From Tubulanus polymorphus (Eukaryota > Nemertea > Palaeonemertea > Tubulaniformes > Tubulanidae), in NCBI RefSeq assembly GCF_964204645.1, contig NC_134036.1, positions 8,606,704 through 8,666,703 on the forward strand: a stretch of 60,000 bases of DNA, read 5' to 3'. Below the pieces are notes generated by a model. That model saw only the letters and a list, made by a program, of their open reading frames with translations, made no database searches and was not told the DNA's origin. Shown one piece after another: positions 20,281 through 32,600 of this stretch. The stretch's first letter is position 1. Every line of letters starts with the position of its first letter. Made by a program: the position numbers and the translations under genes.

Positions 20281-23200
20281 TGACTTTCAAAGTCACTGGT
20301 TTCTATACGTTACTGGACCTCTAGTTATTCACAGCTTTGATCATTCATTCGCTAACATTACTATTCGTTATCGCTATTGTAATACATTATCACTTTCTAT
20401 TATTATGGTTGTTGATTTATTTACCATAAGCAAATATTGCATACGTTTTTCCTGTTCAATTACAAGCCGATATTATTACATTATATACTCATATATGATT
20501 CATCCATGCATGTATTTAGTATCATTATTCGTTATTCTTATCATTCATTTATTGTTATCGATTACTAATTGATTATTGTTAAATTGTTATCTTAATTATT
20601 TTTTGGCACCTGCTTTCATCCACTAGGCAGTCGGTGACCATTACGCGTGTGAGATACTAGCAAATATTGAATATGGTATGTAATATCGTTTATGTTTGGA
20701 AGAAATGAATGATTTTCTATTCTAATTCTACTAAAAGATTTATACCAATCACAAAAAATCGTGATATTCTCGCAACGGCTCGTTATATTTCAAATTCGAA
20801 CGTTGGAATCCGTTGATTTCCATGGATATACCCCAGTAATCTCCCCTTGCAGACAGGCACTGGATATTTCTAGTAGGTGAATGGTGATCTCCCAGGTTAT
20901 CCAAGTTCTCGGTGTGCAATCATTTGTCTGTTCGAACACAGTACGTCAAATCGGGTAAAAGGCACCCGTCGTTAGGTTGGTACCATATAAATCCTTCATC
21001 GAAAACTGACTGCATCTCGAGTATCAATGCGAAAAGGTTTGGATGATTGCATCTCCCAATGCGATAAAGTTTGAATGCGTTTTGAGCGAGGGTTGAGCAA
21101 TGATGCGTACGGTTCACAGCTTAGAATTAAATTGACATAGTTAACGTTTATCAAATCGATTTGCGTTTTGGAGAGAAATCAAACGCGTACATCGATGTAT
21201 CGGCATTAAAACGCGTTCCAATCGTGTGTAAGATGCGCGGTTCAACACGCAAACGATTTGCCTATTTCGTTAAGTTTGTTCAAAGCTGCACCGTAGTTGC
21301 GGAGAACTATCGTTCAGAATAAGACAGTTAACTTACATAACGAAGGCCGCGTACGCGATGCGATTAGATAGAACTAACGTTCAAACCCGTGAAATTCGGG
21401 GGAAAAATTACAAGGGCACACAATTTGTGAGCCATAAAAAAATAATTACCTTTCTGTACTAGGCCTAAAGCCAAATGTGAATGAAAATAAATCGCCCAAA
21501 AAAAAAGGCGATCTAATGAGTGAGTCATTATGGGATTTGAAACTAAACTACAGTCGCACTTCGTAACTACGAACGTCAGAAGACTAGGAAAGATATATTC
21601 GTTACAAACATTGATAAGTAGCTGTTATTCGCTATGTTTTAAATCGTTCGCTTTATCTATCTGGAATAAAATTCGTGTTTCGTAAATAAACCGATGAATA
21701 TTCGGGGTCGGTATAACGACGTGCTCCTGTAACTGCTAACGGGAATGGGCAAGTAGGTCTAGTAAGAACAGGATAAGTTATCAAATGCTTAGATAAGTTT
21801 GCTTTGTCTTAAACATTTGAGTAGTTTGAAATCAATTTCAGGGCATTGTCTAATTCTAGTTTTTTTTTCGGTGGTTTTCAATCAAGGTGACATTCGGGTA
21901 GAATTCGTTCTATTTCTTAGTAGCGGGTTGACAATTAAATCGGAGCTATTCACACAGTGCCACGTGCGGTATTCGTAGTAACTAAAATTTACAGAAGATG
22001 TGATACAGTCGTTATTGAAATGGCCATCCTGACCGTACTAGAGTCAAACCGCCAACATATGTGTATAACCATGTATGTATGTATGAGAATTCTACACATC
22101 CGCAGTTTCGTCCAGCTTAGAGGGAAGAGAACGCGAGATCAAAGACGCATGGACCATTCACTAGCTGTTCTGCGCCACGAATAGAACCAGCTTCGCGCCG
22201 CGCGCGCGTCAGCCGTATTTCATACTTTCATCGCTCTTTGTGACGTATCCGAGCCTGCCCGCGATCTTTAAAAAGGCATTACTTCTCATAGACGTTGGCG
22301 CATTATCTCAAAACATGTTTTTACGAAAGGAAGGTTAGGCCTTTTTAGTTTTGCTAATATCGGCAGTGCGTATGATGGATATCTATAACCAAATGTCGAG
22401 AAACAATCTCCATAGCAAAAGCGTCTTCAACACTTTGCCAAACAGTGGATGTGATTGTCTATCTACGGGCGGTGGGCGGGGTAAATCTCAATGAAATTCG
22501 CCTGCTGGCGGAACACGAGTCTAATGTGGACCAAAAGCGCCGGTTGAAATAAACGCTGTTTTTGTTTTCTATTATGGGCTGACACGGTAACGCTTCTAGT
22601 TTGGCGTGGTTCACGATATTAGTTACTTTCGAATTGTTTTAGGTATAAAGTCCGAACTAGAGTAATACCCGCGGAAACCACGGGTGATTTCCTTTGGCCT
22701 AGAACTTCAAACTGTTTAATTTATTCGCAATGGTATTAGGTCGGGCCATTTAAAATCTATGTGCCCATGCTCGTGGAGCGCCTATGAGCTTTGATGACCT
22801 ATAGCCGCGGAGACTGGGAACTATCGGAGGTAAACAAACTATGGACAGAGCTACGCGGGACTCCAACTCCTGACCCTATTAGGTGCAAGTTTTGTGGTCT
22901 ACATTGCGACTGCATAACGTTATTGTGCTGTAGACTTGCTTTGATGCAGTAAGAATCTATAATTATAATTCCTGCTTACTGATTGGCTGAAATTTTGCGC
23001 GCTTCCGTTCGTCCCCCCCCCTATAAATATTTTCACACACTGTTTATACCCGTAGCATTAGTTTATACAATGGTTGACTACCGCACACAATTGAAAAGCC
23101 CACTTCTTCTCCACGGCGACACTATTCTATTTGCAACATAGTTTCGTATTAATATATAGATACTAACCGGGAGAAGTTGAACTCGATTTCTTACAACAGG

Positions 23201-24009
23201 AATTTATCATTCAAAGCAGGCTGCAATATATATGTATCTAATCGTTCATATATATACAAGTAATAGTATCTCGTAGTTGACCTCCCTGCCTCACTCCCTG
23301 CCTGCCTGTCTGCCTCCCGGCTCCCTGCCTGCCTCCCTGTCTGCCTCACTCCCTGCCTGCCTCCCTACCTGTCTGCCTCCCTCCCTGCCTGCCTCCCTCT
23401 AGCACTTACTGGCAAATAACGTGTATATAGTAACATCCGATTGGTGACGATTAATCAGCAATATAAACGACAGATGATGGTTTATCTGCAATGGAAATGA
23501 ATTATCAGCAGTGAGAATTTGACTAATATTTGTGGAGGTGAATCATGTCTTTTGTACTTTACAGTTACAACAAGTGATAATATTAAAAAGATGCAACCCT
23601 GTCTAACCCTGACTAATTGTATTGCACAGATTAATAACTAGCTGAAATTACTAATGCAAGGTGATTATGGATAATGAATGTTAGAAAAGTTTTCAAGGAG
23701 CACGGAGAACAATACACATACTTAATACTTTATTGTGAAATCTACACATCTATCTAAAAGTAATCTTAGTGTATCCATGTGTAGACTAAAAAAATAATTC
23801 CAATAATTTCTATGCACTGATACACAAAATAAAATCCTTGTTACAAGCAGTTTCTCCTGATTTTGACTAATCTCATTTCACAGAATAATAGCAGTTTACT
23901 GTCTGAAACTGATTATCACAATATGCAGTAGTATTACAAATTATCATAAATGCCACGGTTTTAAATGTAGATTAATACAGTCAGACACCTCACAACGTTC
24001 ATAGAAGAA
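20281..24009. other. No supported gene; unique sequence and a short C/T-rich microsatellite
   Basis: I see only short open frames with no recognisable motif. A CCTGCCTGCCTCCCT-type simple repeat lies at about 23,280-23,400. Confidence 0.5.
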
Positions 24010-25794
24010 TGAAGAACTAAAGTTAATTACTTTTCTTAAAAAATGTCAAGAAAAGTCATGCGACGTGGATTTCGCCTCGCAAATTCATCAATTACAGCAG
24101 ACACATCTACCTCCGTTTCATAATGGACTGCCATTTAGTCTGTCCTGACTCATAGTAGACCTCATGTAGGATTTAAGTCGGCGCAAAGCAGAAACAGAAC
24201 GCTCACACTGGCAACTAGTGACCGGAATCGTACCTAAAACACGCAGTGCAGTACTAATGTGACACGGATCTAGAGGCAGACAATGACAGGAGCACATAAT
24301 TAAAAAAAGGGCAATCTAAAGAAAAGGCACTATCCATGAGCTGGCGTAGCGATGTCGGTTTCTTCTCCTGCCTGCTCCAATAAGCCTCCCAAAGTAGCAG
24401 TTCTGATGAAATGTTGGCACAAGATGGAAAATCACTAGAACACTGATCACAAAACTGTAGAAAGCATTTTTTCCAGTCACTGCTCGCAACTGACATTAAA
24501 TTTGGCATCACCAATTCGTGTTGATTCAGCATTCCAGTGACCACCTTGATTCGTTGCAATATCATTCAGGGTCGCTATCACTGGTTCAATGAGTTCAGAA
24601 AATGTCTCCATCACATCTAAACGCTGAACCCATATCGTTTTACAAACATCTAACAGTTTCCGCTTTTTCGTTTCAGGGACCATATTTTCTATATTTTCAG
24701 CTAACAGCTCATCTTTTTTGGGCGAGAATGAGAAAAACTTGCTCAACTCACCAAGCGTGTCTAACATGTTTCTGATAGCTTGAATCTGGCAGGAGGACAT
24801 CAAACAAAGGTTCAAACGTTGAGAAGCACAATTGGTGTACAAGGCTTTGGGAAATTGTACCGCAATTAATGATGATACGCCCTTGTTCTTTCCAGCTACA
24901 TTGCCTGCCCCATCATAACACTGACCTCTACAGTTAGCCATATCTAGTGCGAGGTCTTTAACGGCAGTTTTAATATATTCCGCTAGATCAGCTCCAGATG
25001 TCCCATCATCACAATGGATAAACCATAGAAAATCTTCCTGAATTTCTCCATCACCGTCCACATATCTTATTACCAACGCCAATTGTTCCTTATTACTGGA
25101 GTCCGCTGCCTCATCAGCAATTATCGCAAAGAGTTTGGCTTCAATTAGCCTATCCACTATCGATTATTCGATTTGATCTCCAACACAATTTATAATTTGG
25201 TTTTGCACAATTTTTGAACGATATGTCGCATTTTTAGCACAGGTTTCCGTATGATTTGCCGGTATTATATCGCCACCATCAATTCTAAAATCTAAAAGTC
25301 TCTGAAATAATCCATTATTTGTACTTTTATCTGAGTATGATGCTTAATCATCTCGGTGTCCTCGAAAAAGGAAAGCACTGTTTTCCCAGAAAGAGCACAC
25401 ACACTGGACCAAGGACTCAAAAATCCTACGATTATCCGCAAAACGCTCACTCCTGGCTTGGTCTAACTGAACATCGACCGGAACCACTTTATTCGTCATC
25501 ATACGTATAAAATTCTGCTTATCGATAACAGCATTGCGATGCATGTCCAATTGCCTTTGATGTTTTCCATTTCACTACAGGTTTTGTATACAAACGCTCA
25601 ATCGGCTTCCCACCTTTGAAAGCACCGTCCAGATTTTCTGAATATACCAACCAAGGAAACATTTTGAACCATTTATCGATGAACGCCCGGCTCTTCTCAC
25701 CACCTTTTTGACGTGGAAAAGAATAATCTTCATTTGGTGTCCAAATGTTCCTTAAGACAGCATATATCTCCGCATTAGGAAGTTTTGAAGTCAT
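24010..25794 (-). pseudogene. hAT-superfamily transposase (DUF4371-type), disrupted
   Basis: In order: an N-terminal segment with KWFKMFPWL near 25,690, typical of the TTF-finger N-terminus of these proteins; a middle with LFAIIADEAADSSNKEQL (first catalytic D), GQCYDGAGNV and CASQRLNLCL; and an end with CQCERSVSALRRLKSYMRSTM, the hAT dimerisation region, near 24,130-24,210. Two in-frame stops (~25,350 and ~25,160), frameshifts near 25,545 and 24,110, and a shortened stretch near 24,485 make it inactive. I did not find its inverted ends. Confidence 0.85.
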
Positions 25795-25800
25795 ATCACC

Positions 25801-26165
25801 TCATCCTCCCCCGGCAGGGATTCGAACCTGATGGCATCGAGATTGCCACGGCACGAAACCCTGCCATAATCGACCGTGTGCGCAGATACACGCGCAGTTC
25901 AGATGATGCGATTTTTAGCCAATCAGAAATCCCGTTTTATTTTAGCCCGGGTTTTCCCATTTATAGTTCTTCCTTGAAATTTGCCTCAACGATTATACAA
26001 CGAGCAATCTGATTGGTGCCGCCAGTTTTCGTTCGGAAAGCTGCGCATGTACCTGCGCACCCGGTCTACTGATGCAGGGGTTCGTGCCGTGGCTGAGTGT
26101 AGCGATGCCATCAGGTTCGAGTCCCTGCAGAGGGCGGATGTATCACCTGTGTACACTGAAATATC
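25801..26165. mobile_element. Fold-back element with tRNA-like ends, copy 1
   Basis: The ends are inverted copies of a sequence with a box-B-like motif (GGTTCGAGTCCCTGC at 26,112-26,126; its complement near 25,813) and a box-A-like GTGGCTGAGTG. The core includes AGCCAATCAG and GGTCTACTGATGC. The same element occurs in reverse at 28,100. It may be a SINE-like or MITE family that uses tRNA-derived promoters. Confidence 0.65.
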
Positions 26166-26450
26166 TCTATCTGGATTGGACATGCTGCAAAATACAAATA
26201 TGAAAAAACTTCTTAAGAAAGGAATTTGGGAAGCTCATAAAGCTTATAAGACCTATAGAACATGGAATGAACGTGTCTAATTTGAATAGCGCTTTTGATG
26301 ACTTTGTCAGCGTTTAAGTTATGTAATGTTGAAATCAAGTTTATTTCAAGATAACAAATATTTCATTTTATCATTTTTACTATTATGATTATGATTTAGA
26401 TACAGTTATGATTAAATCCTAACCTGACACATGATTTTAAGATTTAAGGC

Positions 26451-27066
26451 CTACATGAAGCTGTTATCGTTAGAATCTGTTGGTAAAGGGCCGTATAAAT
26501 CATCATCTGTATCGGAATCGTCCATCGAAATATCACCATAAGAATCATTTAAAGAAGTGTCATCATACACTACATCATTGGTACTAGCAGCATCAACCAT
26601 TTTCTCACTACAAAATTCATCAATCACCGATGTCACATGCGGAATCATTCTCACTAGTATTTGGCTCGCTTTAAATAAAAATAATATCTTACTTGTTAAA
26701 CAGACTCCCACACTGGTTGGTTCAATCATTCTATCAAAAACAGATACCTAATCCATGGACAGACAGCGACCACGTGTAAATTGATGCCCTTTTCAAAAAT
26801 AAATGTGCCCTTTTCTTGAGAACAGACCACCACCACGAGTAACAAATGCCTTTTTTAGAATATGATTGTGCCCTTTTCTTCAGAATAGTCCGCCCCCACG
26901 AGTAACAAATACCCTTTTTGAGAATAAATGTGCCCTTTTTTCTTTTGACTTTTTTAACGATGATGATAGACAGCCGCCACGCAATGCCACTGAGTATTGG
27001 AGAAACTAATATGCCTTCAGGAAAGTAAAAATGTGTCCTTTTCTTGAGAAAATGACTTTGTCTCAT
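26451..27066. repeat. Degenerate ~65-bp minisatellite next to short open frames
   Basis: From ~26,770 to 27,060 a unit with CCACGAGTAACAAATGCCC and TGTGCCCTTTTCTT recurs about four times. The flanking open frames (acidic, D/S-rich at 26,451-26,729) show no known motif. Confidence 0.5.
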
Positions 27067-27584
27067 ATTTCCTCACACGTATTCACTTTTGATTAGTAGG
27101 CCTTTCATCAATTTTCATCATCATCAAATTGTTCTATACTTACGTCTTTTTGAATAAGAAATCAATTCCATGATTGTTCTTCTTTGCTACGGTATGTATC
27201 TCCTGAAGTCGACGTTTTCGTTAAGCATGATTGCCTTCAAATCTGGGGCCGTCATATCTTATTGATAATCTTAAAAACCACGTTCATGACGCTAGAACAC
27301 ATACGAAATTCGCGGAAGTTATCGTACCGGGTGTAGTTTATTTCCTGGTTCACACTAAAATGCGGATGTAAATCGTGGACTGCGGACTTTAGTTGTGCAG
27401 GTAGAAATCGCGGTAAAAAAATGTTTTTCGCACTTTTTTCAAAATGGGCACAGAATTTGCGACAGGAGCACGTCCTTTGCGTGCTCCCGTCTAGATCCGC
27501 CCCTGAATGTGACTTCGAGATAGTAGTTTATTTCAACCTTTCGACTAATAGTCATCTTCAGGAATAAGGAGATACTACAAAAAT

Positions 27585-27586
27585 TA

Positions 27587-27667
<81 letters not shown>
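27585..27667. repeat. (AT)n microsatellite
   Basis: About 80 bases of uninterrupted AT dinucleotides. Confidence 0.98.
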
Positions 27668-27670
<3 letters not shown>

Positions 27671-28099
27671 AAATAAGTTCGGATCGTGATAAAAGTGAGC
27701 CGCGTGCACGCGTTCACGTTTACGTGCGAATGAATAAAGTTGTTGATATTGGATCATCACTGACCGCGCGTCGATGAGTCACTTCAGAAATCGAAAATTT
27801 GGATGTGGACCATAAACAAATGTATATCTTTGGTCATATTTTATCGCATTTAACATGTTTCCAGTTGAAGAGATGTAAGGCTGTACGAGCTTTTTCCTTA
27901 TACTTCAGCTTGTTGTCCAAGACGGGCTAGTTGACGCTAATAGCTTGAAGTTTCTTTTTGCTAACCGTGACACTTTGTAAGTACCAACCGTTTGTGCTCA
28001 GGGGGCTAAAATTTGGGTACCGCAATTTCGAACTGCTATAGAAACCAGGCTGCGGATCACTATTATATCCGATATCATTATAGATGCCATCTCAGTGTC

Positions 28100-28392
28100 A
28101 TCCACCCACGGCACGAACCTCGGCCACAGTAGACCGGGTGCGCAGATACATGCGCGGCTTGGCCGCGCGAAAACTTGCGGCACCAATCAGATCAATCAGA
28201 TTGTTCGCTGAGGTAAATTTCACAGAAGAACTATAAATTTCAAAACCTGGGCTAAAATAAAAGTGGATTCTTGATTGGCTGATGATGACATCATCTTAGC
28301 TACGCATGTAGCTGCGCACTCGGTCTAGTCTGGCAGAGTTTCGTACCGTGGCAATCTCGATGCCATCAGGTTCGAATCTCTGCCAGGGGAGA
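28100..28392. mobile_element. Fold-back element with tRNA-like ends, copy 2 (reverse orientation)
   Basis: Carries CCCACGGCACGAACC at the left and GGTTCGAATCTCTGCC at the right. Its core is the reverse complement of the core of copy 1 (CTGGGCTAAAATAAAA against TTTTATTTTAGCCCGGG). Confidence 0.65.
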
Positions 28393-29515
28393 ATGCGTCA
28401 ATGTACGTAGAAATACATCCAAATCTGATATTGTTTTGTAGTCGAATGAAACACTCTAATCCCATGCCCGTAGGTACTGCGGAAAGTGCCCCTGCCCCAA
28501 TATCTGATAGCCTTTTTTATTCTGCAAAACGACGCTTTTTCCTCGTAATATTCAATATCTAGTAAGATACATATGCATTCCACTGCGCCTGCACTGGCTT
28601 TATCCAATGACCCACATCGCTATAGTGTGTACCGTTGTGGTAACGTATATCTACCAGTGTTGTGGTAATGATTTCTCTCGTCGATGTTGCGAGGGACACT
28701 CTCATAGGCCGGATCACAGTCCTTGGTTTTGACTTTCTTACAAGGCTCCCAGATATGACTTAACAATTTCTTAAGTTATCTATTTGTTTATTATCTCTTA
28801 CCAGATGTATACAAGATCATTCCCCGGAGCTCCCCCTAAAACCTATTCTCTCCAGCCTCCCTCTAAAGCTTTCTTAAACCCATTTATATCATTTTATCTT
28901 TAGTAACGTGTGCATGCCCTCTTCCACACATGGCTTGGAATTCATGGCTTGTGACGTATTCATACGTCACAAAATTCCTCCCATCCATGTATGTCAACTT
29001 CGCGGGTTCGTACGGAAGTGTCCCGGGGACATGAGGAACATAAATCGAACGTATCATCATTTCTAAGTTCATAAATCGAATGTATGTCTCGTTTTCTTCG
29101 CTCGAAAATCGTACGTATTTTTGGTTTTTTCATTCGAAAAATCAAAATATTTTCTGTTTTGAAAAAACGGCGGTGTTTCATGCTTCAGCATGTGGTTTTT
29201 TTTTGCACGAGACACGTTTTGTCGGTCAATGCAAAAAAAATATTTTATGATAATATATAACTAATCTACTTCGGTATTCTCAATATGATATACACCACAA
29301 TGACCAGAGTCAGTGTCATCTGTAAGGTGACGACTACTGCGATATCTATCGGATTACCTCGCCACGCCGCAAGTGGTGACATCGCCAGTGAATGGGCTTT
29401 CAGAGCTTGTAAATACAATCTCAATAACAACAACTGCATGTTTACATGTGTAGTGAGCTGAGTAGTCATCGTTTTATTTCCAGTTTATCGAAAAATTATA
29501 ATAATTAAAGAATTT

Positions 29516-29604
29516 CAATCGTTACATCCACCGTCGTCGCGTTCGATGTCCACGCATTCTCCCTGCGCCCTGTTTGGCTCGTTATCACTACAGTTGGTGT
29601 ATAT
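29516..29604 (-). CDS. Possible terminal exon
   Basis: The strong acceptor TTTTCTTGCAG precedes it. In the phase left by exon 14 it gives five codons and TAG. In another phase it gives a cysteine-rich frame (TNCSDNEPN...GECVDIERDDGGCND) ending at 29,516. Which one is used cannot be told from the sequence; a missed small exon could explain the second. Confidence 0.35.
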
Positions 29605-32600
29605 CTGCAAGAAAACACATCGGAGCCATTAATAACGCGATGACGCGAGCGTTTTTGATCCGCGCACGGGATTTGTGCCGGATATGCAGGCCCGGGAAAA
29701 CCGCTTTCAAACGCTGGTACCACGCAATTGCAGGCAAGGAGAATCCGCCAGGTTCGCTAGTGGTTGCCGCGATTCAATTTCTTATACATTTTTATCGAAC
29801 TCGAACCAACTTTTCTCGCTAGCAAATCAATTTCCAGCAAAAACATTCCATACACTCATTGGGAATGTCATTCATTTATAACGCATTCCCATTAAGTTTT
29901 GATCCTTTCCCAGTTTGTATCAAAGTACCAATTATTTGTCATAGAGTCCTGAAAGGTTGATAATTTTACACATAAATCCATATAAACGTGTCATCTATAC
30001 CACAAAACACTTTACCGATTTCTTCATGTGTCCCTCCATTTTGAATTTTTGTATTTGTATTACTTTGTACGAATATTACAATGTGACCGGGCCTTGATCA
30101 TCGTTACGATCCGGCGCCGGTCAGGGAGGGGGGAGGGAAGCCGTAGGTCGGTCGTCCGTCCGTTCGTCAGTGTGCCGGCGGTGCTGGTTCGAAAAACGAC
30201 AATGTGCTGACCGGGTCTTGATCAGCGTTACGACCCAGCGCAGTGAGGGAGGGATGGAGGCAGTAGGACAGTCGTCCACCCGTTAGTCAGTCTGCCGGCA
30301 GTGATGGTTGTTCGAAAAACGACTAAGTGGTGACCGGGCCTTGATCAGTGTTGCGATCCGGCACCGGTCAGGGGGGGGGGGTGGAGGTAGTAGGTGGGTC
30401 GTCCACCCGTTAGTCAGTCTGCCTGCAGTGATGGTTGTTCGAAAAACGACTAAGTGCTGACCGGGCCTTGATCAGCGTTACGACCCGGCGCTGGTCAGGG
30501 AGGGAGGGAGAGAGGCAGTAGGTCGGTCGTCCGTCCGTTCGTCAGTGTGCCGGCGGTGGTTGTTCGAAAAATGACTAAGTGCTGACCGGGCCTTGATCAG
30601 CGTTACGACCCGGCGCAGTGAGGGAGGGAGGGAGGCACTAGGACAGTCGTCCGCCCGTTAGTCAGTGTGCCGGTGGTGGTTGTTCGAAAAACGACTAAGT
30701 GCTGACCGGGCCTTGATCAGCGTTATGACCCAGCGCAGTGAGGGAGGGAGGGTGGCAGTAGGACAGTCGTCCACCCGTTAGTCAGTGTGCCGGCAGTGAT
30801 GGTTGTTCGAAAAACGTACTAAAAATGGAAAATAAAATTAATTTATTTACGGACCAGTTTAAGGAGTTATAGTCAGATTACGTAGGCTATTCGTGAACAA
30901 AACGCGGAATTCGCACAGCAGAAACTGCGCACTATATGTTCTTTCATTATCGTCGACAAAGAGGAGCGATATTCGCAAATTGGATTCGGGAGGGGTGTAA
31001 ACATTAGAGATCGTGGCCATTTTTATCGTAATCAATTTCAGTTGAAGCCGATACCACAATTCTCATTGGTTTGAAAGTCAAACCACGAAGTCCCTATTTG
31101 GTAAAACGTTATTAGAAATTTAAAACCGAAAGGAAAAAGTCATGTTAGATTCATTATTAGATACGTAGAGATTTTGTTAGCTGCAACTATTCGTTGAATG
31201 AACTGGCGTCCTTGTATGAAAGTTAGAATAAAAATGTATTAAATCATCGGTTTAGCGAGTTTTTAGTATAGAATTCTGTTTTTTTGTTTTGTTTTGCTCT
31301 AACAAACGCATTAATTCATCCATGATAATGATAATTATAGAATTCATCTTTATATAGCGCTTAATCTCATAATGACTTAAAGCGCTTACAAAGTAATATA
31401 CAACATTATCTTCGGATAGAAGAAAGTATTCCATTGAGCTAAAACATTTCAGTTGTTAGTTCCATTAAAGATATGCGTTCTAAGTATTTTCGTAACGATT
31501 TGAATGGACTCACTCTCTCGTATATGTTTTTGAGGTAAGTTCCATATCTAAAGTATCTGAAACTACTTTACCGAGTGCCTCAGGCTAAATCAACGGTCCA
31601 CCTCATTGCAAACAATCACCAGCCATAGAAATGTTTAATCCTCCTACTACAATAATGCGCAATAATCTCTATAAAATCATAATTTTTGAGATAATAGCTC
31701 CTAGATTTCATAGGTTTTATTTCAACCGGTGCGACCGTCATATGAACATTTACATCAATTTATGGAGCCGACTTATTCGCCATTTCAAACGTTTTAGATA
31801 AAAAGGCCTCTTTACTGGACTGTGTTATATTGATAAAAAATAGAATGAACTTAAATGATCAAGCGTAGCCCATTCATCAAAATTCTTATTACGATTTAAT
31901 TCAATACTTAACTAACCCTCAAACTAGTGGAACATGTTATTTTTCATAAACACTGTACTTGAATAGCAGGGTGGCGTGGCTTACCTTTAACAATTTTCGA
32001 CTGGCAATGGTTGATGAAAAATATATAACCCGCTTCCCACGAGCATTGACACTCGTATCCACGGGCGGCTTCCCCGGAAACACTGCAGTCAAATTCACAA
32101 CCGCAACCTGCGTAAAATTCAACATTCAAATGATTCGTAACTTATTGGAAAGGAAACAATCGGATTTCAGCACCTACATATATATCACGTTCGTAATTAT
32201 GCGTTTGAAAATGCACTAATAAAATGTCTAACTTTCAATTGGAAATATCTTGCCCGATATGCTGAATACATGTGCAGTGTGGACGATCTATTTTTCAAAA
32301 CGTGCTGTTATGTGTAATGTCAGCCGGTTTGTAGTTTAGTTTCAATCACCCTCGCTTGCCAGGGTTTCGATTACCACTCGCTGAAGCTTACGCTTATACA
32401 AACCCTGGCCGCAAACCCTTTATTGGTTTATTACATCACCCTCGATTTCTTGGGTTCAGCGCCCACTAGTCTATATATCTAGCCAATCAGTTGCATTTTC
32501 ATCGGCACGACGTCCGCTCTTTAAATACCACGCATCTTATTGGCTAGATATATAGACTGGTGGCCGCCGAGTTGGAACCTGTCCGCCCAAGGAATCGTGG

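Noticed and set aside
29266-29469. 67-codon frame with a hydrophobic C-terminus as the membrane anchor of the host gene
   Set aside because: It lies beyond the likely terminal exon and no junction in phase could be found.
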